Assembly (NCBI GenBank): GCA_020852925.1
Contig: JADYZU010000064.1
Coordinates: forward strand, 1-33,195
Direction of reading: 5' to 3'
DNA from: Rubellimicrobium sp.
GTDB lineage: Bacteria; Pseudomonadota; Alphaproteobacteria; Rhodobacterales; Rhodobacteraceae
Length of the DNA stretch: 33,195 nt
The notes below the pieces were generated by a model, which saw only the letters and a program-made list of their open reading frames with translations, was not told the origin of the DNA and searched no databases. Both the position numbers and the translations under genes were made by a program. Below, piece by piece: positions 8,751 through 17,507 of the stretch (position 1 is its first letter; the number at the start of each line of letters is the position of its first letter).

Positions 8751-11012
8751 GAAGATTTCCTCAAGCGCGCGGTCGATCGCCTCGGCCGATGAATCGCCGC
8801 CGCCGGGCGGGCCGAACACTTCGCGCAGGGCCGCGTCCACCGCGGGATCGGTGGTGCCCAGCGCCGCGCCCGGCACCCCGGTGCCATCCGCAGCCAGCCC
8901 GCCGGGATCGACGAACCCGCCCCGCGTGCCGGGCGGCTCTGTCATGGGCAGCGGCACGGGCGTCATGCCATCAAGGACGCGCTCCATGGTCTGGCGCCAG
9001 ATTTCCGCCGGCAGCCCGCCCCCCGTCACCCCGCGCAGGGGCGTGTTGTTGTCATAGCCCATCCAGACGCCGGTGACGTAATCCCCGGAAAAGCCGATGA
9101 ACCAGGCATCGCGGGCGGCGCTGGTGGTGCCGGTCTTGCCGGCAAGTTCCCAGCCGCGGATGCGCGCGCGCTGGCCCGTGCCCTCTTCGATCACCCGGCT
9201 CATCATCCAGACCAGTTCGCGCGCCGCCTCCTCGCGGATCACCCGCTCGCCGATGCCGCCCGACTGGTCCATGAGCGGCACCTGATCGTGCGCCAGCCGC
9301 AGAGAGCGGATCCCGTAGGGCGTCACCGAAGAGCCGCCGTTGAGGATGCCGGCATAGGCGCCCGACATCTCGATCAGCGTCGATTCCGAGGCACCCAGCG
9401 CCAGCGCCGGCCCCGAGGCCAGCGCGCTGTCGATGCCGAACATGGTGGCGACCTGCGCCACCGCCTCGCGTCCGACCAGTTCCGAGACCCGCACCGCCGG
9501 GATGTTGCGGCTTTCGGCCAGGGCCTGCACGAGGGTGATCGGTCCCTTGAACTCGCCGTCGTAGTTGCGCGGACTCCAGGGGCCGGACCCGGGCACGTTG
9601 ATGGTCAGGGGCGAATCGTCGACCAGCGCCCAGGGACTGGTCCCGTTTTCCAGCGCGGCGGCATAGACGAAGGGTTTGAACGAGGAACCGGTCTGGCGCA
9701 GCGCCTGCGTGGCGCGGTTGAACGCGCCCGAGGCCGGGATGTCGCGCCCGCCCACCATGGCGCGCACGGCGCCGTCGGCACTCATCACCACGATGGCCGC
9801 CTGCGCCTCGGATCCGGCGCTCACCTGGGTTTCGAACACGGATTGCAGCGCCGTCTCGGCGGCGCGCTGGATGCGCGGATCGAAGGTGGTCTCGATCACC
9901 ACATCCTCGGTCGTGTCGCGGGTAAAGAAATCGGGGCCCTGTTCCATCACCCAGTCGGCGAACGATCCGCCGGACCGGCTGCCGGCCTGCTGACTCAGGA
10001 CCGCGGGATGGGCGCGGGCGTCGGCGGCCTCGGCCGCGGTCAGATAGCCCTGCCCTTCCATCAGCCCGACCACGACACTGGCGCGCCCCTGCGAACGGGC
10101 CAGATTGCCGGTGGGCGCATAGGTCGAGGGCGCCTGAAGCAGACCGGCCAGCATCGCCGCCTCGGCCGGGCTGACCTCGGCGGCGGAATGGCCGAAATAG
10201 CGCTGCGCCGCCGCCTCGAACCCGCGCGCGCCGCCGCCCAGATAGGCGCGGTTCAGGTAGATGGTGAGGATTTCGTCCTTGGTATAGACGGCCTCCATCG
10301 CCATGGCGAAGACCATCTCCTGAAGCTTGCGCCAGAGCGTGGTTTCGCGGCAGTCGGCTTCGTAGGCGGCCTCGCTTTCCCATGCGGCCGGATCGAAGGG
10401 CCGGCCCAGGCACAGAAGTTTCGCCGTCTGCTGCGTGATGGTCGAGCCGCCGTTGCCCTGCAACGGGCCGCGCCCTTCAGCCAGGTTGATGCGGATCGCA
10501 CCCAGGATGCCGATCGGATCGACGCCCGGATGCCACCAGAAGCGGCGGTCCTCGGTCGCGACCACGGCATTCACCAGCCAGGGCGAGACATCCTCGCTGC
10601 GGGTGACATCGAACTGTTCGCCGCGCCAGGCAAAGGGCTGTCCGGTGCGGTCGAGCATCGTCACCGATCCGCGCGCGCGCCCGTCCACCAGTTCACCGAC
10701 CGGCGGCAGTTGCACCGCATACCAGGTCACCGCCGCCGCAAGGATCAGCCCCGTGACCAGGCCGATGCGCCAGCTCACGCCCCAGACCACGCGCCACAGC
10801 AGCAGCAGCCCCCCGAGGACCAGGCCGACGATCCAGCCCAGCGGCCCGCGCGATGCCCGCCGCGCCCGCGGCGCGCGGCGCGACCGGGCAGCGCGGGCGC
10901 CACCCTTGCCGCCGCTCTTGCCGCCGCCCGCGCCTTTCCCCCCCCCTCGCCGGGTCGGGGGATAGCGCCGGTCCGCGACCAGCGGCTGCCGCCTGTTGCC
11001 CTGTCCTGCCAT
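8733..11012 (-). CDS. Class A penicillin-binding protein (GT51 transglycosylase/transpeptidase, PBP1A-like)
   Basis: Bifunctional peptidoglycan synthase in the inner membrane. The cytoplasmic N-terminus (residues 1-57) is Gly/Lys/Arg rich and probably disordered, followed by hydrophobic stretches at about 58-78 and 82-100. The GT51 domain carries EDRRFWWHPGVD with catalytic Glu154 and GNGGSTITQQTAKLL. The transpeptidase domain has the SxxK motif SSFK (Ser443), the SxN motif in ESRNIPAVR, and KTGTTSAARDAWFIGFSGDY. It ends with a low-complexity tail containing two similar blocks, ALREVFGPP and ALEEIFGPP. The ATG at 11012 (759 residues, MAGQGNRRQ) is preferred over upstream in-frame codons because AGGCGG precedes it and the upstream stretch reads as non-protein. 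It lacks a C-terminal domain typical of PBP1C. Divergent from smpB. Confidence 0.92.
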   Translation of the reverse strand: MAGQGNRRQPLVADRRYPPTRRGGGKGAGGGKSGGKGGARAARSRRAPRARRASRGPLGWIVGLVLGGLLLLWRVVWGVSWRIGLVTGLILAAAVTWYAVQLPPVGELVDGRARGSVTMLDRTGQPFAWRGEQFDVTRSEDVSPWLVNAVVATEDRRFWWHPGVDPIGILGAIRINLAEGRGPLQGNGGSTITQQTAKLLCLGRPFDPAAWESEAAYEADCRETTLWRKLQEMVFAMAMEAVYTKDEILTIYLNRAYLGGGARGFEAAAQRYFGHSAAEVSPAEAAMLAGLLQAPSTYAPTGNLARSQGRASVVVGLMEGQGYLTAAEAADARAHPAVLSQQAGSRSGGSFADWVMEQGPDFFTRDTTEDVVIETTFDPRIQRAAETALQSVFETQVSAGSEAQAAIVVMSADGAVRAMVGGRDIPASGAFNRATQALRQTGSSFKPFVYAAALENGTSPWALVDDSPLTINVPGSGPWSPRNYDGEFKGPITLVQALAESRNIPAVRVSELVGREAVAQVATMFGIDSALASGPALALGASESTLIEMSGAYAGILNGGSSVTPYGIRSLRLAHDQVPLMDQSGGIGERVIREEAARELVWMMSRVIEEGTGQRARIRGWELAGKTGTTSAARDAWFIGFSGDYVTGVWMGYDNNTPLRGVTGGGLPAEIWRQTMERVLDGMTPVPLPMTEPPGTRGGFVDPGGLAADGTGVPGAALGTTDPAVDAALREVFGPPGGGDSSAEAIDRALEEIFGPPQD

Positions 11013-11130
11013 CGTCCGCCTGCCAATGCCGTCCGGTCGTGCGCCGGATTGCGCGGACCATATCGCCTTGGCAAGAGGATGTTGAGCACATGATTGCAAC
11101 CCCGCGCCGGCGGGCCGCGGTGCGGGCAGT

Positions 11131-11158
11131 CTGGACACAGGCCCTGCCGCGGCCTATC
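11131..11158 (+). promoter_or_regulatory. Possible smpB promoter
   Basis: In the 157-bp gap between the divergent PBP and smpB genes, CTGGAC (11131-11136) and CCTATC (11153-11158) are separated by 16 bases. The second element would place transcription start almost at the smpB ATG (11170), giving a very short or absent leader. Motif-level evidence only. Confidence 0.25.
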
Positions 11159-11169
11159 TCGGGCCGATC

Positions 11170-11646
11170 ATGGCCGAAGCCCGCAAACCATCCGCCTACC
11201 GCGTCATCGCCGAGAACCGGCGCGCGCGTTTCGATTTCGCGATCGAGAGCGATCTCGAATGCGGCATCGCCCTCATGGGATCCGAGGTGAAGGCGCTGCG
11301 GCTGGGCCATGCCAATATCGCCGAAAGCTATGCCAGCGTCGAAGGCGGGGAATTGTGGCTGACCAACGCCCATATCCCGGTCTACGAACCCGCGCGCCAA
11401 TGGGGCCACGAGGAACGGCGGCGGCGCAAGCTTCTGGTGAAGAAAAAGGAACTGGCCCGGCTGTGGAACGCCACCCAGCGCGAGGGCATGACCATCGTCC
11501 CGCTGGTCATGTATTTCAACGACAAGGGCCGGGTGAAACTGAAGATCGCCGTGGCGCGCGGCAAGAAGATCCACGACAAGCGCGCGAGCGAGGCGCAACG
11601 CGACTGGAACCGGCAGAAGGCCCGGCTGCTCAAGGAGCACGGCTGA
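11170..11646 (+). CDS. smpB: SsrA-binding protein
   Basis: Binds tmRNA and brings it to stalled ribosomes for trans-translation. The 158-residue protein has the SmpB core: [35 protein letters not shown] near 10-45, then [25 protein letters not shown], the [15 protein letters not shown] basic helix, and the [17 protein letters not shown]-terminal tail region that enters the decoding site. The length is typical. It is transcribed divergently from the PBP gene. There is no obvious Shine-Dalgarno; GGCCG precedes the ATG, consistent with a leaderless or weakly led message. The ssrA gene itself is not in this window. Confidence 0.96.
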   Translation: MAEARKPSAYRVIAENRRARFDFAIESDLECGIALMGSEVKALRLGHANIAESYASVEGGELWLTNAHIPVYEPARQWGHEERRRRKLLVKKKELARLWNATQREGMTIVPLVMYFNDKGRVKLKIAVARGKKIHDKRASEAQRDWNRQKARLLKEHG

Positions 11647-11697
11647 GGCCGCCCCCGCCCCGCCCCCGCGCCATCCGGACCGGCGCGGCACATGTTC

Positions 11698-11729
11698 TTG
11701 TGTCATTTATCCCGGAAACACGCTATATC
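11698..11729 (+). promoter_or_regulatory. Promoter candidate for the 81-residue membrane protein gene
   Basis: TTGTGTC at 11698-11704 and GCTATATC at 11722-11729 lie in the 158-bp gap after smpB. The second element is a full match to GCTANAWC, the -10 consensus described for Caulobacter housekeeping promoters; the -35 match is limited to TTG and the spacing (17 bases) is longer than the Caulobacter model. It lies about 75 bases before the TTG start. Confidence 0.4.
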
Positions 11730-11804
11730 GGGCGCATGGGCGGTGGCGGACCGCGCAGCCCGTTGTGGTCTCGTGATCGAAACCCGGTCCGGAGGGAGTA
11801 GCCT

Positions 11805-12050
11805 TTGGAATACATCATCCAGATCATCGCCGGCCTTGTCACCGGCAATGCCACCGGCGCGGCGGCGCGTGGGGTCTCGCTCGGGACCGTGGGCAATTCG
11901 ATCGCGGGCGCGATCGGCGGGCTTGCGGGCGGGCAGCTCATCCCCGGCATGCTTTCGAACGGCAGCCTCGATGCGGCGATCGGCGGCGGGATCGGCGGCA
12001 TCGTCCTGACGGCGGTGGCCGGGTTCATCAAGGGCCGGATGGCCGGCTGA
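11805..12050 (+). CDS. Small glycine-rich membrane protein, TTG start
   Basis: An 81-residue hydrophobic protein (starting MEYIIQIIAGLVTGNATGAA) with two probable membrane helices. Glycine and alanine are regularly spaced (GNSIAGAIGGLAGGQL, then AAIGGGIGGIVLTAVAGFIKG), giving a glycine-zipper appearance, and a short basic C-terminus (KGRMAG). The start must be TTG at 11805: a strong GGAGGG ribosome site lies at 11791-11796 with eight bases spacing, and no ATG or GTG is available in frame nearby. A promoter-like element precedes it. I recognise it only as a type of small membrane protein common in Rhodobacterales; no function is known to me. Confidence 0.72.
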   Translation: MEYIIQIIAGLVTGNATGAAARGVSLGTVGNSIAGAIGGLAGGQLIPGMLSNGSLDAAIGGGIGGIVLTAVAGFIKGRMAG

Positions 12051-12134
12051 CCCGGGCGCCGGGGGCAGGGTCGCGCCCTTGCCCCCGGGCCGGGCCTTCG
12101 CTAATGCCGCCATGACCCCGGAAAGGCAGGGATC

Positions 12135-12989
12135 ATGGCCGACGATCCGCAGACCCTCGTCTCGACCGCATGGCTGGCAGCGCAACTGGGCGAGCCGGGC
12201 TTGCGGATCATCGACGCAAGCTGGTTCATGCCGGACTCGGGCCGCGAGGGCCGGGCCGAATTCCTGACCGACCGGATTCCGGGCGCGGGCTTCTTCGACA
12301 TCGACGCGGTGGCGGACCATGGCAGCGATCTGCCGCACATGGCGCCCGATGCCGCGACCTTTGCCGCCGCGCTGCGGGATCTGGGCGTGAACGAGGGCGA
12401 CCGCGTGGTGGTCTATGACGCGCTGGGCATCATGTCCGCGCCGCGGCTGTGGTGGACCTTCCGCCTGATGGGCTGGCGCGCGGTGGCGGTGCTGGACGGC
12501 GGCCTGCCGAAATGGCGCGCCGAGGGCCGGCCGCTGGCCCATGGCCCGGTCAGCATCCCCCCCGCCGCCCGGCCCGTGACGCTGAAGCGCGATCCCGGCC
12601 TTGTGCGCGACCGCGATGCGGTCAGGGCGGCGATGGGGGTTGCGCAGATCCTTGATGCCCGTTCGGCCGCGCGCTTTGCCGGCGAGGTGGACGAACCGCG
12701 CCCCGGCCTGCGGCGCGGGCATATCCCCGGCGCGCTGAACCTGCCCTTCGGCGACCTGATCGCCCCCGACGGCACCCTCCTGCCGGTCGCGCAGCTGCGC
12801 GCGCGCATCGCCGCGGCGGGGGTGGACCTGTCGCGCCCGGTGATCACCACCTGCGGATCGGGGATCACAGCCGCAGTGCTGTGGCTGGCCCTGGAACGTG
12901 CGGGGGCGGCCGCGATTTCGCTTTATGACGGGTCATGGGCCGAATGGGGCCTGCCGTCCGATCTTCCCGTTGCACAAGGATGCGCCTGA
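12135..12989 (+). CDS. sseA: 3-mercaptopyruvate sulfurtransferase
   Basis: Transfers sulfur from 3-mercaptopyruvate to a thiol or cyanide acceptor via a cysteine persulfide. The 284-residue protein has two rhodanese domains: an inactive N-terminal one (about 8-130, with DASWFMPDSGREGRAEF and DALGIMSAPRLWWTFRLMG) and a catalytic C-terminal one (about 155-278) with DARSAARFAGEVDEPRPGLRR. The active loop CGSGITA starts at Cys240. A CG(S/T)G(V/I)TA loop is characteristic of mercaptopyruvate enzymes as opposed to thiosulfate rhodaneses (CRKGVT-type). AAGGCAGGG upstream supplies the ribosome site. Its TGA shares one base with the ATG of the following aminotransferase, so the two are coupled. Transamination of cysteine produces mercaptopyruvate, so the pair may act in sequence; that is inference. 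Confidence 0.93.
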   Translation: MADDPQTLVSTAWLAAQLGEPGLRIIDASWFMPDSGREGRAEFLTDRIPGAGFFDIDAVADHGSDLPHMAPDAATFAAALRDLGVNEGDRVVVYDALGIMSAPRLWWTFRLMGWRAVAVLDGGLPKWRAEGRPLAHGPVSIPPAARPVTLKRDPGLVRDRDAVRAAMGVAQILDARSAARFAGEVDEPRPGLRRGHIPGALNLPFGDLIAPDGTLLPVAQLRARIAAAGVDLSRPVITTCGSGITAAVLWLALERAGAAAISLYDGSWAEWGLPSDLPVAQGCA

Positions 12990-14173
12990 TGTTCGAACTC
13001 CTCAAGGAACAGCCCGCCGACAAGATCCTGTCCCTCATGGCCGCCTTCCGCGCCGATCCGCGGGCGCAGAAGATCGACCTGGGCGTCGGAGTCTACAAGG
13101 ATCCGACCGGCCTGACCCCGGTGATGCGCGCGGTGCGCGCGGCCGAGCGGCGGCTGGTCGAGGAGCAGACCACCAAGACCTATACCGCGCTGGCGGGCGA
13201 TGCGGCCTTTGGCGCGGCGATGACGGATCTGGTGCTGGGCGATGCGGTGCCGGCGGCGCGCGTGGCGGCGGCGGCCACTCCGGGCGGCACCGGGGCGATC
13301 CGGCAGGCGTTCGAACTGGTCCGCATGGCCAATCCGGAGGCCACGGTCTGGGTCTCGGACCCGACCTGGCCCAACCATCTGTCGATCATCCGCCATCTGG
13401 GGATGAAGTTGGCCAGCTACCGCTATTTCGACGAGGCGACCCGCGACATCGACCTTGACGGGATCCTCGGGGATCTGGCGCGCGTGGCGGCGGGGGATGT
13501 GGTGCTGCTGCACGGGTGCTGCCACAATCCCACGGGGGCCAACCCCTCGGCCGCGGACTGGGCGCGCATCATCGCCGTGCTGAAGGAGCGCGGGGCGCTG
13601 CCGCTGGTCGATCTGGCCTATCAGGGGTTCGGCGACGGCCTTGTAGAGGATGCGGCAGCGACGCGCCTCATCGCCACGTCCTTCCCGGAATGCCTGATCG
13701 CGGCCTCGTGCTCCAAGAACTTCGGCATCTACCGCGAACGCACCGGAATCCTGATGGCGGTGGTGCCCGAGGCGGGAATGCAGGCGGTGGTGCAGGGCAA
13801 CCTGGCCCATCTGAACCGGCAGAACTTCTCCTTTCCGCCCGATCACGGGGCGCGGATCGTCACCATGATCCTGACCGATCCGGCATTGCGCGCGGACTGG
13901 GAGGCGGAACTCGAGGAGATCCGCACCACCATGCTGGGGCTGCGCGCGCAACTGGCGGACGAGCTGAAGCGGCTGAGCAATTCCGACCGCTTTGCCTTTG
14001 TCGGCACGCATCGCGGCATGTTCAGCCGGATCGGCGCCTCGCCCGAACAGGTCGAGGCGATGCGCGCGAAGCAGGGGATCTACATGGTGGGCGACAGCCG
14101 CATCAACATCGCCGGGCTGAACCGCGACACCGTGCCGGTCCTGGCGCGGGCGATCATCGAGGCGGGCGTCTAG
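12989..14173 (+). CDS. Aromatic/aspartate aminotransferase (class I, PLP-dependent)
   Basis: A 394-residue fold-type I transaminase of the AspC/TyrB subgroup. It begins MFELLKEQPADKILSLMAAF and has the LGVGVYKDPTGLTPVM substrate loop (31-46), DPTWPNH, HGCCHNPTGANPS (175-187), DLAYQGFGDGL and the PLP lysine in SCSKNFGIYRERTG (Lys243). The C-terminal INIAGLNRDTVP carries the usual substrate-carboxylate region. An arginine equivalent to the AspC side-chain ligand cannot be assigned by eye, so aspartate against aromatic preference is open; the family is often annotated tyrB in Rhodobacterales. The ATG overlaps the sseA stop (TGATG), with AAGGA at 12976-12980 as ribosome site. It converges on dapA across the hairpin repeat. 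Confidence 0.92.
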   Translation: MFELLKEQPADKILSLMAAFRADPRAQKIDLGVGVYKDPTGLTPVMRAVRAAERRLVEEQTTKTYTALAGDAAFGAAMTDLVLGDAVPAARVAAAATPGGTGAIRQAFELVRMANPEATVWVSDPTWPNHLSIIRHLGMKLASYRYFDEATRDIDLDGILGDLARVAAGDVVLLHGCCHNPTGANPSAADWARIIAVLKERGALPLVDLAYQGFGDGLVEDAAATRLIATSFPECLIAASCSKNFGIYRERTGILMAVVPEAGMQAVVQGNLAHLNRQNFSFPPDHGARIVTMILTDPALRADWEAELEEIRTTMLGLRAQLADELKRLSNSDRFAFVGTHRGMFSRIGASPEQVEAMRAKQGIYMVGDSRINIAGLNRDTVPVLARAIIEAGV

Positions 14174-14176
14174 CAG

Positions 14177-14252
14177 GCCGCAAGAAGCGGGGGGTTTCAC
14201 ACCCCCCGCACCCCGCCGCAAGAAGCGGGGGGTTTCACACCCCCCGCACCCC
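14177..14252. repeat. Two perfect 38-bp direct repeats, each with a hairpin
   Basis: Units at 14177-14214 and 14215-14252 are identical. Each begins GCCGCAAGAAG and contains a perfect 9-bp stem (GCGGGGGGT paired with ACCCCCCGC, loop TTCAC) at 14187-14209 and 14225-14247. They lie between the converging 3' ends of the aminotransferase gene and dapA. Confidence 0.95.
14187..14247 (-). terminator. Likely tandem terminator for dapA
   Basis: Read on the minus strand, each of the two perfect 9-bp GC stems is followed at once by TTCTT, a weak T-run, so both could act as intrinsic terminators for dapA. On the plus strand the same stems are followed by ACCCC, with no T-run, so termination of the aminotransferase transcript by them is less certain. 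Confidence 0.55.
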
Positions 14253-14256
14253 CCGT

Positions 14257-14281
14257 GGGGTATTTGTGCAAAGATGAAGGG
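14257..14281. repeat. Half copy of the dispersed GGGGTATTT/CAAAGATGAA element
   Basis: GGGGTATTT followed after three bases by CAAAGATGAA and GGG, directly next to the duplicated hairpins and 11 bases beyond the dapA stop. It is one arm of the palindromes found at 19332-19384 and 23611-23663, here without its inverted partner. Confidence 0.85.
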
Positions 14282-14292
14282 ACAGATCCAGG

Positions 14293-15162
14293 TCAGAGAA
14301 GTCCGGCGTGCTCCATGGCGCGGCGGATGGCGTCGCGGGTCGATTCGAGCAGCGTGGTGAGCGGCAGGCGCACCTCGTCGCGGCACAGGCCGAGCAACGA
14401 GAGCCCGTATTTCGCGCCGGCAACGCCCGGTTCGATGAAGATCGCCTCGTGCAGCGGCATGAGCCGGTCCTGAAGCGCGAGGGCGCGGGCGTAGTTGCCG
14501 GCCAGGGTCGCCTCCTGGAATTCGGCGCAGAGCCGCGGCGCCACATTCGCCGTGACCGAGATGCAGCCCTGCCCGCCATGGGCGTTGAAACCGAGCGCGG
14601 TCGCATCCTCGCCCGAGAGCTGGATGAAGTCGGGCCCGCAGGCGGCGCGCTGCTGGCTGACCCGTTCGAGCCGGCCGGTCGCATCCTTCACGCCGACGAT
14701 CATCGGCAGGCGCGCCAGTTCGGCCATGGTGGCCGGGGTCATGTCGATGACCGAGCGGCCGGGGATGTTGTAGATGACGATCGGCAGGCCCACCTCGGCC
14801 AGCGCGGTGTAATGCGCGATCAGGCCGCGCTGGGTGGGCTTGTTGTAATAGGGCGTGACGACGAGGGCGGCATCGGCGCCCGCAGTGCGGGCGGCCTCGA
14901 CGAGGCGCAGCGCCTCGGTGGTGTTGTTCGATCCGGCCCCGGCGATCACCGGCACGCGGCCGGCGGCGCGTTCGATCACGGTGGCCACGACGCGGTCGTG
15001 TTCCTCATGGCTCAGCGTCGGGCTTTCGCCGGTGGTGCCGACCGGAACGAGCCCGTGCGAGCCCTGGTCCAGATGCCAGTCGACCAGCCGTTTCAGCGCA
15101 TCGAAATCCACCGCACCGTTCGTGAAGGGGGTGACGAGGGCGGGAAGCGATCCGCGGAACAT
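14293..15162 (-). CDS. dapA: 4-hydroxy-tetrahydrodipicolinate synthase
   Basis: Condenses pyruvate with aspartate semialdehyde in the lysine/diaminopimelate pathway, supplying the cross-linking residue of the cell wall. The 289-residue TIM-barrel protein has the [14 protein letters not shown] motif (Thr44, Thr45), [11 protein letters not shown], Tyr131 in VIYNIPGR and the Schiff-base Lys159 in VGVKDATG. Start: the ATG at 15162 follows AAGGAGACAACCG, an excellent ribosome site, and [13 protein letters not shown] is the conserved N-terminus; an upstream in-frame extension is not supported. It is divergent from the slt gene (120 bp between starts) and convergent with the aminotransferase. Confidence 0.96.
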   Translation of the reverse strand: MFRGSLPALVTPFTNGAVDFDALKRLVDWHLDQGSHGLVPVGTTGESPTLSHEEHDRVVATVIERAAGRVPVIAGAGSNNTTEALRLVEAARTAGADAALVVTPYYNKPTQRGLIAHYTALAEVGLPIVIYNIPGRSVIDMTPATMAELARLPMIVGVKDATGRLERVSQQRAACGPDFIQLSGEDATALGFNAHGGQGCISVTANVAPRLCAEFQEATLAGNYARALALQDRLMPLHEAIFIEPGVAGAKYGLSLLGLCRDEVRLPLTTLLESTRDAIRRAMEHAGLL

Positions 15163-15250
15163 CGGTTGTCTCCTTGCGCGGGGAATCACAGCGCGTTTAG
15201 ACGGGATTGCGCCGGTTGCCAAGTTTGTGAGTGGCGGCGGGCCGGGGCTT

Positions 15251-15256
15251 TGCTAG
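15251..15256 (+). promoter_or_regulatory. TGCTAG, possible -10 for the lytic transglycosylase gene
   Basis: TGCTAG at 15251-15256 lies 27 bases before the slt ATG; TTGTGA at 15225-15230 is a possible -35 with a 20-base spacer. GCTA is the invariant part of the alphaproteobacterial GCTANAWC model. The ribosome site AAAAGGAAAGAG lies between it and the start. Confidence 0.3.
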
Positions 15257-15282
15257 CCTCGGGGAAAAGGAAAGAGCAGCCC

Positions 15283-17499
15283 ATGCGCCTGTCGGCCATC
15301 GCCCTTGCGGCCTGTGTCTGTCTTGGCCTGACGCCCGCGGCGCGCGCGGGCGGGGCCGGGGATGTGGCCGCCTTCCGCGCCGCCCAGACGGCGGTGGTCG
15401 CGGGCGACTGGGTGGCGGCCGAGGCGGCGGTGGCGGGGGCCGGGGCGGTGGCGCGCGATCTGGTGCGCTGGCAGCGGCTGCGCGACGGTCTGCGCCCGAC
15501 GGGGGCGGCAGAGGCGGGCGCGGCAGAGGCGGGCGCGGGCGATCCGCGTGACCCTGATCCGTCCTTCGCCGATTATGCGGCCTTTGTCGCCGCGCGGCCG
15601 GACTGGCCGGGGCAGGAGCGGCTGCGCCGCGAGGGCGAGCGGGCGATCGGCGCGGACGCGGTGCCCGAGGCCGTCATCGCCTGGTTCGCCGCCGCCCCGC
15701 CCCAGACCGGCGAGGGGGCGGCAGCGCTGGCGCGGGCGCATCTGCGCCTTGGCCAGGACGAGGAGGCGCGCGCCGTGGTGCGGACGGCGTGGCTGTCGCT
15801 GGGGCTCACGCCCGAGGGCGAGGCGGCGTTGCGCAGCGGCTGGGAGGCGGTGCTCGACCCTCTCGACCGGGCGCGGGCCGAGGCCATGCTCTGGCGCTGG
15901 CGGACCGCCGATGCCGAGCGGATCGTGCCGCGCCTTGCGGCCGGGGACCGCGCGCTGGTCCTTGCCCGGATCGCGGTGATCCGCGAGGCGCCCGATGCCG
16001 CGGACCGCATTGCCGCGGTGCCGGCGGCGCTGGCCGACGATCCGGGGCTGGCCTGCGACCGGTTCAACCGGCTGGCCGAGCGCGGGGATTACAGCGCCGC
16101 GATCGCGATTCTTCAGGCGCGCACCGGCGACGCCGCCCGGCTGGGCCAGCCGCTGCGCTGGGCGGCGTGGCGGGCGCTGCTGGCGCGCTGGCTGATCCGC
16201 GAGGGGCGCGGGCAGGAGGCGCGCGATCTTGCGGCGACGCATCACCTTGACCCGCAGGACGAGGAGGCGGCCGCGCGCCGTGCCGATCTGGAGTGGATCG
16301 CGGGTTATGCGGCGCTGACCGGCATGGGCGATCCGGCGGGCGCGCGCGCGCATTTCGCCCTGGCCGAGGCGGCGGCGCAGGGGCCGATCGCGCGGGCGCG
16401 GGCCGCGTTCTGGGCCGGGCGCGCCGAGGAGGCCGCCGGCAACCGCGAAGGCGCCGAGGCCGCCTGGGCCCGGGCCGCGGCGCATCAGACCGCGTTCTAC
16501 GGCCTTCTGGCGGCCGAACGGCTGGGCCTGCCGCTTGATCCCGCGCTGACCGGGGACGAGGCCTTCGCCGACTGGCGCACGGGGTCGGTGCTGCGCGATG
16601 ACCGCACGGCGGCGATGCTTCTGCTGGCGACGGCGGGCGCGGCCACGCGCCCCGACAGCGTGAGCGAGGCCGCCCTCTTTGCCACCGGGCTGGGCCAGAG
16701 CCTGACGCACGAGGGGGTCGGCCAACTGGGGGCCCTGCTGATCGAGGCCGGAGAGCCCTTTCTGGCGATCACCCTGGGCAAGGCGGCCGAGGCGCGCGGG
16801 ATCAGTGTTCCGGCACTTCTCTACCCGGTGCATCCGCTGGTGCGGATGGATCTGCCGGTGGCGCCCGATCTGGCGCTGGCGATCGCACGGCAGGAGTCGC
16901 GCTTCAACGCGCAGGCGGGCAGCGGGGCCGGAGCACTGGGGCTGATGCAGCTCATGCCGGGACCGGCCGAGGAAGTGGCGCGCGGCCTTGGCCTGCCGTG
17001 GGAACGCGCGCGCCTCACGCAGGAATGGGACTATAACGCGACGCTGGGCGCGGCCTATCTGGCGCGGCTTCAGGCCCGGTTCGGGGACAGTCCGGCGATG
17101 GTGGCCGCAGGCTATAACGCCGGGCCGGGGCGGCCGGCCGCCTGGATCGAGACCGCCGGCGATCCGCGCCGGGGCGGGGCCGATCCGGTCGACTGGATCG
17201 AGGCGATCCCCTTTGCCGAGACCCGCGACTATGTGATGCGCGTAACCGAGGCGATGCCGGTCTATCGCGCGCGGCTGGGGATCGGGGACGGGCGCATCGG
17301 GCTGATGGCGATCATCACCGGCGAGGTGCCGCGCATCCGGCCGCAGGCCCGCCCCGACCGCAGCACCGCCACCCTGGCCGAGGCAGTTGCGGCTGCCGTG
17401 GGCGGGGCGGTGGCGGGCTCGGTGGCGGCGCCCGCACCGGGCGGGGCGCCATCATCCCTTGCGCCGCAGGTCGCGCCGCGGCCCATGGCGCGGCCGTAA
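15283..17499 (+). CDS. slt: Soluble-type lytic murein transglycosylase (Slt70-like)
   Basis: Periplasmic enzyme that cleaves the MurNAc-GlcNAc bond of peptidoglycan, forming 1,6-anhydromuropeptides. The 738-residue precursor has a Sec signal peptide (MRLSAIALAACVCLGLTPAARAGG, cleavage near residue 22). A long Ala-rich helical superhelix (about 25-510) is built from TPR-like pairs as in Slt70, and the C-terminal goose-lysozyme-like SLT domain has ARQESRFNAQAG with catalytic Glu538, GALGLMQLMPG, YNATLGAAYLARLQ and AGYNAGPGRP. A tail of about 55 residues, rich in Ala/Pro/Arg, follows the domain. The start is set by the ribosome site AAAAGGAAAGAG and the signal peptide. It is divergent from dapA and ends 8 bp from convergent mnmD. 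Confidence 0.92.
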   Translation: MRLSAIALAACVCLGLTPAARAGGAGDVAAFRAAQTAVVAGDWVAAEAAVAGAGAVARDLVRWQRLRDGLRPTGAAEAGAAEAGAGDPRDPDPSFADYAAFVAARPDWPGQERLRREGERAIGADAVPEAVIAWFAAAPPQTGEGAAALARAHLRLGQDEEARAVVRTAWLSLGLTPEGEAALRSGWEAVLDPLDRARAEAMLWRWRTADAERIVPRLAAGDRALVLARIAVIREAPDAADRIAAVPAALADDPGLACDRFNRLAERGDYSAAIAILQARTGDAARLGQPLRWAAWRALLARWLIREGRGQEARDLAATHHLDPQDEEAAARRADLEWIAGYAALTGMGDPAGARAHFALAEAAAQGPIARARAAFWAGRAEEAAGNREGAEAAWARAAAHQTAFYGLLAAERLGLPLDPALTGDEAFADWRTGSVLRDDRTAAMLLLATAGAATRPDSVSEAALFATGLGQSLTHEGVGQLGALLIEAGEPFLAITLGKAAEARGISVPALLYPVHPLVRMDLPVAPDLALAIARQESRFNAQAGSGAGALGLMQLMPGPAEEVARGLGLPWERARLTQEWDYNATLGAAYLARLQARFGDSPAMVAAGYNAGPGRPAAWIETAGDPRRGGADPVDWIEAIPFAETRDYVMRVTEAMPVYRARLGIGDGRIGLMAIITGEVPRIRPQARPDRSTATLAEAVAAAVGGAVAGSVAAPAPGGAPSSLAPQVAPRPMARP

Positions 17500-17507
17500 C
17501 GTCAGAA

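Noticed and set aside
14177..14252. CRISPR-like repeats
   Set aside because: Only two identical units with no spacers between them, and each unit is a GC hairpin typical of an intergenic terminator-like repeat.
12989..15162. Possible lysine or sulfur amino acid biosynthetic cluster (sseA, aminotransferase, dapA)
   Set aside because: dapA is on the opposite strand behind a terminator-like repeat and pairs divergently with slt; only sseA and the aminotransferase are coupled.
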